A DNA stretch of 11,441 nucleotides from Clostridia bacterium (GTDB lineage Bacteria > Bacillota_A > Clostridia > UBA1381). The notes beneath the pieces are model-generated. The model saw nothing but the letters and a program-made list of their open reading frames with translations. It did not search any database and was not told the origin of the DNA. The first letter of the stretch is position 1, and every line of letters starts with the position of its first letter. Shown here piece after piece: positions 1-6,496 of the stretch. The position numbers were made by a program, and so were the translations under genes. Where the stretch lies: NCBI GenBank assembly GCA_017553025.1, contig JAFZNF010000190.1, positions 1-11,441 of the forward strand. Direction: 5' to 3'.

Positions 1-3
1 CCC

Positions 4-35
4 CCAAAAGTTAGACCTAACAATCTAATTTTTGG
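4..35. repeat. Imperfect inverted repeat, possible IS3-type insertion sequence end
   Basis: Bases 4-15 pair with 24-35 as a 12-bp stem with one G-T wobble and an 8-base loop. The left arm, CCCCCAAAAGTTAGACC at 1-17, and the right arm, which runs to GGAGGTC at 34-40, both resemble the terminal sequences I remember for IS150-group (IS3 family) elements of Firmicutes. There is no T-run on either strand, so it is not a good terminator. The window starts here, so no transposase can be seen, and the IS reading is a guess from memory of such ends. It could simply be a hairpin between two genes. Confidence 0.35.
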
Positions 36-39
36 AGGT

Positions 40-61
40 CGGCTCAAAAACTGCCGTTTTT
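40..61 (+). terminator. Possible weak rho-independent terminator on the + strand
   Basis: CGGC (40-43) can pair with GCCG (53-56) across a 9-base A-rich loop, and five T follow (57-61). The stem is only 4 bp. It would serve a + strand gene ending left of the window and facing the minus-strand gene that ends at 64. Read on the minus strand it has no T-run. Confidence 0.25.
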
Positions 62-63
62 CT

Positions 64-1647
64 CTATTCTTTTAGTGAAATTATAAGCCGTGCGAGGTCT
101 TGCTTTGAGAGGGTATAGTTTTCGTCAAAGGCAAAGTTTTTGGGTATTCCTAATTTTTCCAAAACGGAATTTGCGTATGAAACGGTTACTTCGCTGTCAG
201 GACGGAAAAAATTATCGGCGCTTTCAATAATCCCTAAGGCTTTTGCAGTTCCCACTGACTGATAGTAAGCGGCATCCTGCGGAACGTCTGAAAAATTGTC
301 ATTAAAATCCTCTTTTAAATTAAGAAGAGAGATTAAAAGCATAATAAACTCTGCGCGTGTAACCTTTGCAAAACTGCTGTGAAGATATATATTAGCATAT
401 GATTCTGCCCATTTTAATATATTTTGCGATGCAAAATCGTCCGCTATATACCCCCAAGAAAACTGATTTTTCGGGATAAGATTGTAAACAGATGCGTTAT
501 AGTACTGGCGGGGTTGCTGACGCATATATGGGCGTGCGGGTTCGGAAAGGTCAATGGGATATGCAGAATATATGTCCAAAACATCGTTATTATAAATAAT
601 AACCTGCATATGTCCGTCACCTAAAATGTCACAGCAGGCGATATTTCCGAATGTTTCAAGAGTATAAGCCGTTCTCATATACCCGTCATAAAGAGTTGTA
701 ACAATATCTTCTTTTTTATGACCTGCTATATAGGTTTTACCGCTGCCGTCAAATTCATATACAACTGCGGGGAGATATACGGTTTCATTTTTTTGTATTA
801 TAAATTCTCCGTTTTTAGAAAACATAGAAAGACTGTCCATAAGCAAAATACTTTCTTCAGACGGCTTTTCGCCAAAAGGCGCAACGCACAGGCTTTCCGC
901 ACATTCATCAATTTCCCATAAAGGCTCGCCGGAGGCTGTATATGCGCGGACAAAGGGACCGCAGAATATTACCGCAGGGGATTTATCTCCAACAAATGTG
1001 CAGGCACAGACGGCGTTTGCGTGTGCGGGCATATCCGCTTTCCATAAAAGCTCACCGCCTGATGTTAAGACATTGTAGCCTGCAATAATTTCCTCTTTTC
1101 CGTCGCCGTTCAAATCAAAAACAAAGGGAGTGCGTCCTATATTGCCCTCAAAGCTCCATATTATATTTAAGTTAAAGTCGAGCGCCCACATTTTGCTGAA
1201 CTTATTCTTTATAAGAATATTTTGCGGATATCCCGTGCCCTCCAAGTCAGCTATAGTAATGCTGTCACAGGCAAACGGGTCGGGGAGCGGTGCATTTTTT
1301 TTAACTTCTCCGCTTTTTCCGTCCAGAATAAGAATTTCACCGTTCATTATCAGGATAACTTCATTTTTTCCGTCGCGGTCTATATCGTAAATCTGCGCAG
1401 GAATATCGCATTTTACAGAGGGAGAGTCATATTCGGCATCGCCCCTCTGCCATAGAAGCTCTCCGTCAGCCGAAAAAGCCGTCGCGCAGACTATACTGTG
1501 CGCAAAATATCGCTCATCTTGCACACTGTCGGGCTTTATGAGGAGAAAATCCATACGCCCATCGCCTGAAAGGTCGCCAAAGCGTATTTGGCAGGAATTT
1601 CCCGCCGATTTTATATTTATACTTTTAATGGGTTTAATAGCGTCCAT
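64..1647 (-). CDS. FG-GAP/RGL11-like beta-propeller protein with C-terminal SLH region, no signal peptide
   Basis: A 527-residue protein. Calcium-loop-like motifs typical of FG-GAP/VCBS propellers recur: DLSGDG (25-30), DIDRDG (88-93), DLEGTG (134-139), DLNGDG (178-183) and DILGDG (340-345). They alternate with 'GELLW' strands at about 62-66 and 198-202. The 134-215 stretch (DLEGTGYPQNILIKN, then FDLNGDGKEEIIAGYNVL, then PAHANA) resembles what I remember of family PL11 rhamnogalacturonan lyases such as YesW/YesX. Catalysis cannot be assigned. Residues 397-443, 451-499 and 511-525 resemble two SLH repeats and a half (FSDVP, TRAEF-like and RPD motifs). SLH domains normally anchor exported proteins to the cell wall, but the N-terminus is hydrophilic. 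An in-frame TAA lies three codons upstream, so a longer start is excluded. An AAAGGT ribosome site (1656-1661) supports this ATG. Function is unknown; it may be a cytoplasmic sugar-acid enzyme or a degenerate lyase. Confidence 0.75.
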   Translation of the reverse strand: MDAIKPIKSINIKSAGNSCQIRFGDLSGDGRMDFLLIKPDSVQDERYFAHSIVCATAFSADGELLWQRGDAEYDSPSVKCDIPAQIYDIDRDGKNEVILIMNGEILILDGKSGEVKKNAPLPDPFACDSITIADLEGTGYPQNILIKNKFSKMWALDFNLNIIWSFEGNIGRTPFVFDLNGDGKEEIIAGYNVLTSGGELLWKADMPAHANAVCACTFVGDKSPAVIFCGPFVRAYTASGEPLWEIDECAESLCVAPFGEKPSEESILLMDSLSMFSKNGEFIIQKNETVYLPAVVYEFDGSGKTYIAGHKKEDIVTTLYDGYMRTAYTLETFGNIACCDILGDGHMQVIIYNNDVLDIYSAYPIDLSEPARPYMRQQPRQYYNASVYNLIPKNQFSWGYIADDFASQNILKWAESYANIYLHSSFAKVTRAEFIMLLISLLNLKEDFNDNFSDVPQDAAYYQSVGTAKALGIIESADNFFRPDSEVTVSYANSVLEKLGIPKNFAFDENYTLSKQDLARLIISLKE

Positions 1648-1678
1648 AAAATTTTACCTTTCAACTGATTATGCAAAG

Positions 1679-1707
1679 AGTATAACATATATTTAAAATA
1701 AATGCAA
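1679..1707 (-). promoter_or_regulatory. Sigma-A type promoter for the beta-propeller gene
   Basis: Read on the minus strand, TTGCAT (1707-1702) is followed after exactly 17 bases by TATACT (1684-1679). A TG one base before the -10 gives an extended -10. Transcription would start near 1672, leaving a leader of about 25 bases that contains the ribosome binding site. Confidence 0.65.
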
Positions 1708-1756
1708 ATCACAAAGCATAATATTAAACAAGTGTTTTTTTAAGGAGGATATATTT

Positions 1757-2014
1757 ATGCGTAAAAATCTTGATTTGAGGCAAAAAAAGGTGATTGATAT
1801 CGATACAGCCGAGCAAATCGGATATATCCGTGATATGGATATAGATTTTGACAGCGGGAGAATTCTTTCTGTAAGCATACCTAAAAACGGGTTTTCGGGA
1901 TTTTTGCACGATTTTAAGGGCGTTACGGTATCGTGGGAGGAGGTCGTGGCAATAGGAAGTGAATATATCCTCGTAAAATTTAAAAAAAATCCTAAATTTG
2001 ACGATAAGTGTTGA
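1757..2014 (+). CDS. YlmC/YmxH-family PRC-barrel protein
   Basis: An 85-residue protein made of a single PRC-barrel-like fold. It begins with a strand-rich segment (KKVIDIDTAEQIGYIRDMDI, about 11-30), then DFDSGRI (31-36), a short GFSGFL loop, and VSWEEVVAIGSEYILV (58-73). This is the pattern of the YlmC/YmxH family, which is linked with sporulation in Bacillus and Clostridia but whose biochemical role is unclear. A near-perfect AAGGAGG (1742-1748) sits 8 bases before the ATG, so the start is firm. I see no convincing promoter in the 109-base divergent gap. The stop codon lies inside the -35 box of the lysA promoter. In Bacillus subtilis ymxH stands just before the spoVF-asd-dapG-dapA cluster, so its position beside lysine genes here looks like retained synteny. 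The family call is good; the function is not known. Confidence 0.8.
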   Translation: MRKNLDLRQKKVIDIDTAEQIGYIRDMDIDFDSGRILSVSIPKNGFSGFLHDFKGVTVSWEEVVAIGSEYILVKFKKNPKFDDKC

Positions 2015-2039
2015 CATAGTGAAAACTATGTGGTATAAT
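2011..2039 (+). promoter_or_regulatory. Consensus sigma-A promoter of the lysine operon
   Basis: TTGACA (2011-2016) and TATAAT (2034-2039) are both perfect consensus hexamers with an ideal 17-base spacer. The stop codon of the preceding gene (TGA, 2012-2014) is part of the -35 box. Within the promoter, ACATAGT (2014-2020) and ACTATGT (2025-2031) form a perfect 7-bp inverted repeat around GAAA. Transcription should begin near 2045-2047, just before the first paired bases of the riboswitch. Confidence 0.9.
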
Positions 2040-2046
2040 GAGTACC

Positions 2047-2224
2047 AATTTGGTAGAGGTCGCACTTGGCAATAAGTAACCTACGGCGGTTAAGCTCCGA
2101 CAAAGCGATGCCGTATGCGAAAGGTGTCGGTGCCGAGGACAGCTATGTCAAAAGCTGCATCCGGCACGGTGAAATAAGATTTGCCGTGTTGTCGTGCAAA
2201 ATAGCACGGAGAGCTATCGGTATT
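2047..2224 (+). promoter_or_regulatory. Lysine riboswitch (L-box) aptamer
   Basis: The leader carries the conserved blocks of the lysine riboswitch in order: GGTAGAGGTCGC (2052-2063), AAGTAA (2074-2079), GCGAAAGGTGTCGGTGCCGA (2117-2136), a CCGGCACGG block (2161-2169), and the closing GCACGGAGAGCTATC (2204-2218). P1 forms between 2051-2056 and 2214-2219. The aptamer senses free lysine in the nascent transcript. It lies directly ahead of lysA, as expected. With lysine bound, P1 holds GCTATC (2213-2218). Without lysine those bases can pair with GATAGC (2247-2252), which is the 5' arm of the terminator, so an antiterminator forms. The family assignment rests on these motifs and the context. Confidence 0.92.
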
Positions 2225-2245
2225 CCTTTTTTATGGGACTTTTAA

Positions 2246-2276
2246 TGATAGCCTTGCCAAAGACTGTCATTTTTTT
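2246..2276 (+). terminator. Riboswitch-controlled intrinsic terminator
   Basis: TGATAGCCTT (2246-2255) pairs with AAGACTGTCA (2260-2269) around a GCCA loop. The stem is ten pairs with one C-A mismatch and one wobble, followed by seven T (2270-2276). Its 5' arm is the same segment that can pair with the 3' strand of riboswitch P1, the standard arrangement for premature termination when lysine is plentiful. Confidence 0.8.
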
Positions 2277-2302
2277 ATGTATATACATAAAAGACAGGCT
2301 TT
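2259..2302 (+). repeat. Long hairpin built on a perfect 20-base palindrome
   Basis: Bases 2273-2292 are a perfect palindrome (TTTTATGTAT followed by its reverse complement). Flanking it, AAAGACTGTC (2259-2268) can pair with GACAGGCTTT (2293-2302) with one A-G mismatch. This hairpin uses the 3' arm of the terminator at 2246-2276, so the two structures cannot form together. No T-run follows, and the ribosome binding site of lysA (2323-2328) lies outside it. Confidence 0.6.
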
Positions 2303-2336
2303 GAAACTATAATTTTATCGGTAGGGGGATAAAAAA

Positions 2337-3635
2337 ATGCAGATTTGTAATAACATTGACACGAATGAGAAAGGGAATTTGACCTTTGCAGGCTTTGATA
2401 CTACAGAGCTTGCAAAAAAGTACGGTACACCTCTTTATCTTATGGACGAGGATAAAATCCGCGAAAAGATGCGCATTTATAAAAATGCGATGAAAGAGCA
2501 TTTTGGCGCAGGTTCTGTTCCTATTTATGCATCAAAGGCGGCAAGTTTTAAACGTATTTACCGCATCGCAGAAGAGGAGGGAATAGGCGTTGATGTGGTG
2601 TCTATAGGCGAGATTTATACCGCAATTTCAGCAGGGTACGATGTTAAAAATGCCTTTTTCCACGGCAACAACAAAACGGAAGAGGAAATAGAATTTGCAA
2701 TAAAGAATGACATAGGCTATTTTGTAGCAGACTCCTTTGAAGAACTTGAAAGAATAAATATAGAAGCTAATAAACAAGGAAAAACGCAGAAGGTGCTGCT
2801 GCGTATAACACCCGGTATAGATACGCACACAAATAAAAAGATTGCAACAGGTAATGTGGATTCAAAATTCGGCGTTGCAATCGCAACAGGGCAGGCGTAT
2901 GATTTTGCCGAAAAGGCGTTGGCTTATGAAAATATCGAACTTTCGGGATATCATTGTCACGTCGGCTCACAGGTATTCGACGCAGAAACCTTTATAGATG
3001 CGGTTGATATTATGATGGACTTTGCCCGCGATGTCGAGGAAAGAACGGATTACGTGCCTGAAATATTAAATCTTGGCGGCGGATTTGGCGTAAGGTATGT
3101 TTACTCACAGCCGGACCTTGATATTGAAAACAGTATAAAAGAGGTTGGCGAGGTACTAACCCAGAAATGCAAGGAAGTGGGTATTCCAAAGCCAAGAATA
3201 ATGATGGAGCCAGGAAGAAGTATAGTTGCAGATGCAGGTATGACGCTTTACACAGTCGGAACTGTCAAGCAGATAAAGAACTTCAAAAATTACGTTGCCA
3301 TAGACGGCGGAATGTCGGATAATCCGCGTTTTGCACTCTATGATGCAGAATACACAGTAATCACGGCCAACAAAGCAACACTCCCCAAACATTACAGATG
3401 CAGTATTGTCGGAAAGTGCTGTGAAAGCGGAGATATAATTCAGGAAGATGTCCATATTGCAAAGCCTGAACAAGGCGATATAATAGCAGTACTTACAACG
3501 GGAGCATATAATTATTCTATGGCGTCAAATTATAACAGACTCAGAAAACCGCCTGTTGTAATGCTGTCAGGCGGAAAGGATTATGTTGCTGTAAAACGCG
3601 AAACGCTTGAAGATTTAATAAGAAACGATATATAA
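2337..3635 (+). CDS. lysA: Diaminopimelate decarboxylase
   Basis: A PLP-dependent fold-III decarboxylase that converts meso-2,6-diaminopimelate to L-lysine and CO2 in the cytoplasm, the last step of lysine synthesis. At 432 residues it has the usual length. The PLP lysine is K67 in YASKA (64-68). HCHVGS (206-211) provides the His that stacks on PLP. The glycine loop LGGGFG is at 246-251, EPGRS at 291-295 and DGGMSDNPR at 323-331. The active-site Cys motif CESGD at 362-366 follows an extra Cys (C361), and GAYNYSMAS is at 389-397. An AGGGGG ribosome site (2323-2328) fits the ATG. It is the first gene after the lysine riboswitch, so lysine should repress it. The next gene starts 65 bases later and has its own promoter. 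Confidence 0.96.
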   Translation: MQICNNIDTNEKGNLTFAGFDTTELAKKYGTPLYLMDEDKIREKMRIYKNAMKEHFGAGSVPIYASKAASFKRIYRIAEEEGIGVDVVSIGEIYTAISAGYDVKNAFFHGNNKTEEEIEFAIKNDIGYFVADSFEELERINIEANKQGKTQKVLLRITPGIDTHTNKKIATGNVDSKFGVAIATGQAYDFAEKALAYENIELSGYHCHVGSQVFDAETFIDAVDIMMDFARDVEERTDYVPEILNLGGGFGVRYVYSQPDLDIENSIKEVGEVLTQKCKEVGIPKPRIMMEPGRSIVADAGMTLYTVGTVKQIKNFKNYVAIDGGMSDNPRFALYDAEYTVITANKATLPKHYRCSIVGKCCESGDIIQEDVHIAKPEQGDIIAVLTTGAYNYSMASNYNRLRKPPVVMLSGGKDYVAVKRETLEDLIRNDI

Positions 3636-3636
3636 G

Positions 3637-3665
3637 TTGACATAAACATCTTAAAATGCTAAGAT
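3637..3665 (+). promoter_or_regulatory. Likely internal promoter ahead of asd
   Basis: A perfect TTGACA (3637-3642) starts two bases after the lysA stop codon. It is followed after 17 bases by TAAGAT (3660-3665), which matches four of six -10 bases. Initiation near 3672 would give a short leader with the AGGGAGAG ribosome site (3687-3694). Transcripts from here would bypass the lysine riboswitch. Confidence 0.55.
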
Positions 3666-3700
3666 TAACATAACAAGTAGTTTTATAGGGAGAGATTTTT

Positions 3701-4783
3701 GTGAAAGAAAGTTTTAATGTTGGAATAATTGGCGCTACAGGTATGGTAGGTCAGCGCTTTATAGAGCTTTTAGAGAACCACCCCTGGTTTAAAGTAACGG
3801 TTTTGGCGGCATCTGGAAGAAGCGCCGGGAAGTCTTACCGTGATGCGGTAGGCTCAAAATGGGTGATGGAGAGAGAAATTCCCGAAAATGTTGCAAATAT
3901 AACCGTTATGGACGCGACAAAAGACGCAGAAAAAATAGCAAAATCGGTTGATTTCGTATTTTGTGCGGTAAATATGAAAAAGGACGAGATAAAGGCGCTT
4001 GAGGAAAGGTATGCAAAACTTGAGTGTCCTGTAATTTCCAATAATTCCGCGCATCGCCATACTCCTGATGTGCCGATGATTATACCCGAGATAAACCCAG
4101 AACATTTGGCTGTAATTGATTTTCAGCGGAAAAGACTCGGAACAAAGAGAGGATTTATAGCGGTTAAGTCACACTGTTCAATCAAAAGCTATGTGACTGC
4201 ACTTCACCCGCTCAAAAAGTACGGGATAACAAAAGTTTTGGCAACTACCTATCAGGCAATTTCAGGCGCAGGAAAAACCTTTGAAACGTGGCCTGAAATG
4301 GTGGATAATCTTATCCCGTATATAGGCGGTGAGGAGGAAAAATCCGAGCTTGAGCCGCTTAAGGTATGGGGGGAAGTTAAAAACGGGGAGATAATTGATG
4401 CAAAAGAGCCGTCAATTACTACACAGTGCCTGCGGGTGCCTGTATCAAACGGTCATACGGCGGCAGTATTTGTAAGTTTTAAGAATAAGCCGTCTACAGA
4501 AGAGATTAAAGATGCGTGGAAGAACTTTAAGGGCGAACCGCAGGAGCTTGAACTCCCGCACGCACCGAAGCAGTTTTTACACTATTTTGAGGAAGATGAC
4601 AGACCGCAAAGCCGTCTTGACAGAATGCTTGAGGGCGGAATGGCGGTATCGGTCGGAAGACTGCGCCCAGATACACAGTATGATTATAAATTTGTAAGTC
4701 TTTCGCATAATACTCTGCGCGGTGCAGCAGGCGGAGGAGTACTTTTAGCAGAGCTTTTGGCTAAAAAAGGGTATTTGGATTAG
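3701..4783 (+). CDS. asd: Aspartate-semialdehyde dehydrogenase, archaeal/fungal-type
   Basis: Reduces L-aspartyl 4-phosphate to L-aspartate 4-semialdehyde with NADPH, at the branch to lysine/diaminopimelate and to threonine/methionine. It has 360 residues. The NADP loop GATGMVGQ is at 11-18, SNNSAHRH at 113-120, the catalytic Cys C159 in KSHCSIKSY (156-164), the family motif YQAISGAGKTF at 184-194, and the catalytic-base His H252 in VSNGHTA (248-254). Length and motifs fit the archaeal/yeast-type subfamily, which is also common in Clostridia, rather than the 340-residue Bacillus type. The start is GTG, supported by AGGGAGAG at 3687-3694. Residue 158, just before the catalytic Cys, is His (CAC); in the family members I know it is Asn. 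dapA follows after 47 bases in the same direction. Confidence 0.94.
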   Translation: MKESFNVGIIGATGMVGQRFIELLENHPWFKVTVLAASGRSAGKSYRDAVGSKWVMEREIPENVANITVMDATKDAEKIAKSVDFVFCAVNMKKDEIKALEERYAKLECPVISNNSAHRHTPDVPMIIPEINPEHLAVIDFQRKRLGTKRGFIAVKSHCSIKSYVTALHPLKKYGITKVLATTYQAISGAGKTFETWPEMVDNLIPYIGGEEEKSELEPLKVWGEVKNGEIIDAKEPSITTQCLRVPVSNGHTAAVFVSFKNKPSTEEIKDAWKNFKGEPQELELPHAPKQFLHYFEEDDRPQSRLDRMLEGGMAVSVGRLRPDTQYDYKFVSLSHNTLRGAAGGGVLLAELLAKKGYLD

Positions 4784-4830
4784 AAATTGCTTGATTTTGA
4801 TATTTTGAGCAGAAAGGCTAAGGTGTTATT

Positions 4831-5721
4831 ATGAAAAAATTGCCGTTTACAGGGTCAGGCGTTGCGCTTATCACACCTTTTAATGATGATTTTACGCCTA
4901 ATTACGAAAAACTTGATGAAATTTTAGAAATGCACATAAGAAACAAAACAGATGCAGTAATTGTGTGCGGAACAACGGGTGAAGCATCTACACTTCCTGA
5001 TGATGAACATCTGGAAATAATCAAACACACCGTAAAAACTGTGGCGGGGAGAATAAAAGTAATCGGCGGAACGGGAAGCAACTATACCCAGCACGCAATC
5101 GATTTTTCCAAAAAGGCGGAGGAGTATGGCTGTGATGCTGTTTTGTGCGTGACACCATATTATAATAAAGCGACATCAAAAGGACTTGTTGCGCATTATA
5201 CAGCAATAGCAAATGCAATTTCAATACCTGTTATTATGTATAACGTGCCATCAAGAACAGGTGTAAACATTCCGATAGATGCCTTAAAAGAGCTTGCAAA
5301 GGTTCCGAATATTGTTGCTATTAAAGAGGCAAGCGGAAATATGAGCTATGCGATGAAGGTAAAAAGCGAAGTTCCCGAGCTTTATATGTATTCAGGAAAC
5401 GACGATTTGATAGTCCCGATTATGTCAATAGGCGGAAAAGGTGTAATATCGGTTGTTGCAAACATATTGCCTGAGGAAACGCATAATATTTGCGAGTACT
5501 ACTTAAACGGAGAAACAGAAAAATCCGCAAAACTGCAACTTGATATGCTTGACATAGTCAATAATTTGTTCATTGAGGTAAACCCAATCCCCGTGAAGAC
5601 GGCTATGAATATATTAGGCTATAATGTCGGCGGACTGAAACTTCCTCTTTGCGATATGGAACAGAAAAATGTTGAAATTTTGAAAAAATCACTTGAGAAT
5701 TTCGGAGTAAAAAAACTTTAA
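4831..5721 (+). CDS. dapA: 4-hydroxy-tetrahydrodipicolinate synthase
   Basis: A class I aldolase (TIM barrel) that condenses pyruvate with aspartate semialdehyde, the committed step to diaminopimelate and lysine. It has 296 residues, normal for the family. The hydroxyl-rich CGTTGEAST is at 46-54, YYNKATSKGL (110-119) supplies the Tyr of the proton relay across the dimer, and YNVPSRTG (137-144) holds the catalytic Tyr137 and substrate-binding Arg142. K165 in IKEASGN (164-170) forms the Schiff base. SGNDD (188-192) and GGKGVISV follow as usual. It is the third gene of the cluster and lies 13 bases before dapB. Whether lysine inhibits this enzyme allosterically cannot be told from the sequence by eye. 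Confidence 0.96.
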   Translation: MKKLPFTGSGVALITPFNDDFTPNYEKLDEILEMHIRNKTDAVIVCGTTGEASTLPDDEHLEIIKHTVKTVAGRIKVIGGTGSNYTQHAIDFSKKAEEYGCDAVLCVTPYYNKATSKGLVAHYTAIANAISIPVIMYNVPSRTGVNIPIDALKELAKVPNIVAIKEASGNMSYAMKVKSEVPELYMYSGNDDLIVPIMSIGGKGVISVVANILPEETHNICEYYLNGETEKSAKLQLDMLDIVNNLFIEVNPIPVKTAMNILGYNVGGLKLPLCDMEQKNVEILKKSLENFGVKKL

Positions 5722-5734
5722 GAGGTTAAAACAA

Positions 5735-6496
5735 ATGACGAATATAATTTTAAGCGGAGCAAACGGCAGAATGGGCAGAGCAATAACAAAAAAGGCAAGC
5801 GAGAGCAGTACTTTAAGCATTGTCGCCGGTTATGATATAAATGATTTTTGCGAAAATCCGTATCCTGTATTTTGCGACATCTCAAAGTGTGATATAGATG
5901 CAGATGTAATAGTGGACTTTTCGCACCCTTCTGCATTCGGCGCTGTGCTTGAATTTGCAAAACGTCGCGGCCTTCCGCTTATTGTTGCAACAACAGGACT
6001 TTCACCAGAGCAAAAGGAGGAACTTTTTGCGGCAAAATCGCAAATCCCCGTATTTTACTCTGCAAATATGAGTCTTGGCGTAAATCTTTTGATAAATCTA
6101 TGCAAAAAAACAGCATCGGTTTTGGGCGATAAATTTGATATTGAGATAGTTGAAAAGCATCACAGGACAAAGCTTGATGCTCCAAGCGGAACTGCGCTTG
6201 CAATAGCAGACGCAGTAAGCGAGGTCTTGAAAAATACGCCGGAATACATTTATGACCGCCACAGCGTAAGACGCGAGCGGGCAAAGAATGAAATAGGTAT
6301 CCACTCTGTACGCGGCGGAAGTATTGTCGGTGAACACGAGGTTATTTTTGCGGGTTCTGATGAAGTTATTACAATTTCACACAGCGCGGCATCAAGAGAG
6401 GTTTTTGCAGGCGGCGCTCTTGCGGCGGCTGAATTTATGAATGGAAAACCTGTAGGTTTTTACAGTATGAATGACCTTATCGGAGAAATGATATGA
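5735..6496 (+). CDS. dapB: 4-hydroxy-tetrahydrodipicolinate reductase
   Basis: Reduces the DapA product to tetrahydrodipicolinate with NAD(P)H. It has 253 residues, typical of the family. The nucleotide loop GANGRMG is at 8-14, VDFSHP at 60-65, ATTGL at 85-89, and the signature EKHHRTKLDAPSGTA at 140-154. In that signature H142/H143 and K146 correspond to the catalytic His pair and Lys of the E. coli enzyme. SVRGGSIVGEHEV at 191-203 is the conserved C-terminal substrate-domain segment. An AGAGG ribosome site precedes the ATG. Its stop codon overlaps the next start as ATGA (6493-6496), so translation of the two is probably coupled. Confidence 0.96.
   Translation: MTNIILSGANGRMGRAITKKASESSTLSIVAGYDINDFCENPYPVFCDISKCDIDADVIVDFSHPSAFGAVLEFAKRRGLPLIVATTGLSPEQKEELFAAKSQIPVFYSANMSLGVNLLINLCKKTASVLGDKFDIEIVEKHHRTKLDAPSGTALAIADAVSEVLKNTPEYIYDRHSVRRERAKNEIGIHSVRGGSIVGEHEVIFAGSDEVITISHSAASREVFAGGALAAAEFMNGKPVGFYSMNDLIGEMI

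Noticed and set aside
1..75. Open + strand frame running into the window from the left and ending at 75
   Set aside because: It is only about 24 codons, overlaps the inverted repeat and the end of the minus-strand gene, and shows no recognisable protein family.
1662..1756. Promoter for the ymxH-like gene
   Set aside because: CATAAT and TAATAT occur near 1717-1724, but no acceptable -35 lies 16-18 bases upstream. A sigma-E-like reading had the wrong spacing (22 bases), so I do not call one.
3156..3473. Minus-strand reading frame inside lysA, and similar long antisense frames elsewhere
   Set aside because: They lie opposite well-supported genes, lack ribosome sites, and their proteins show no recognisable domains. 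They are by-products of codon bias.
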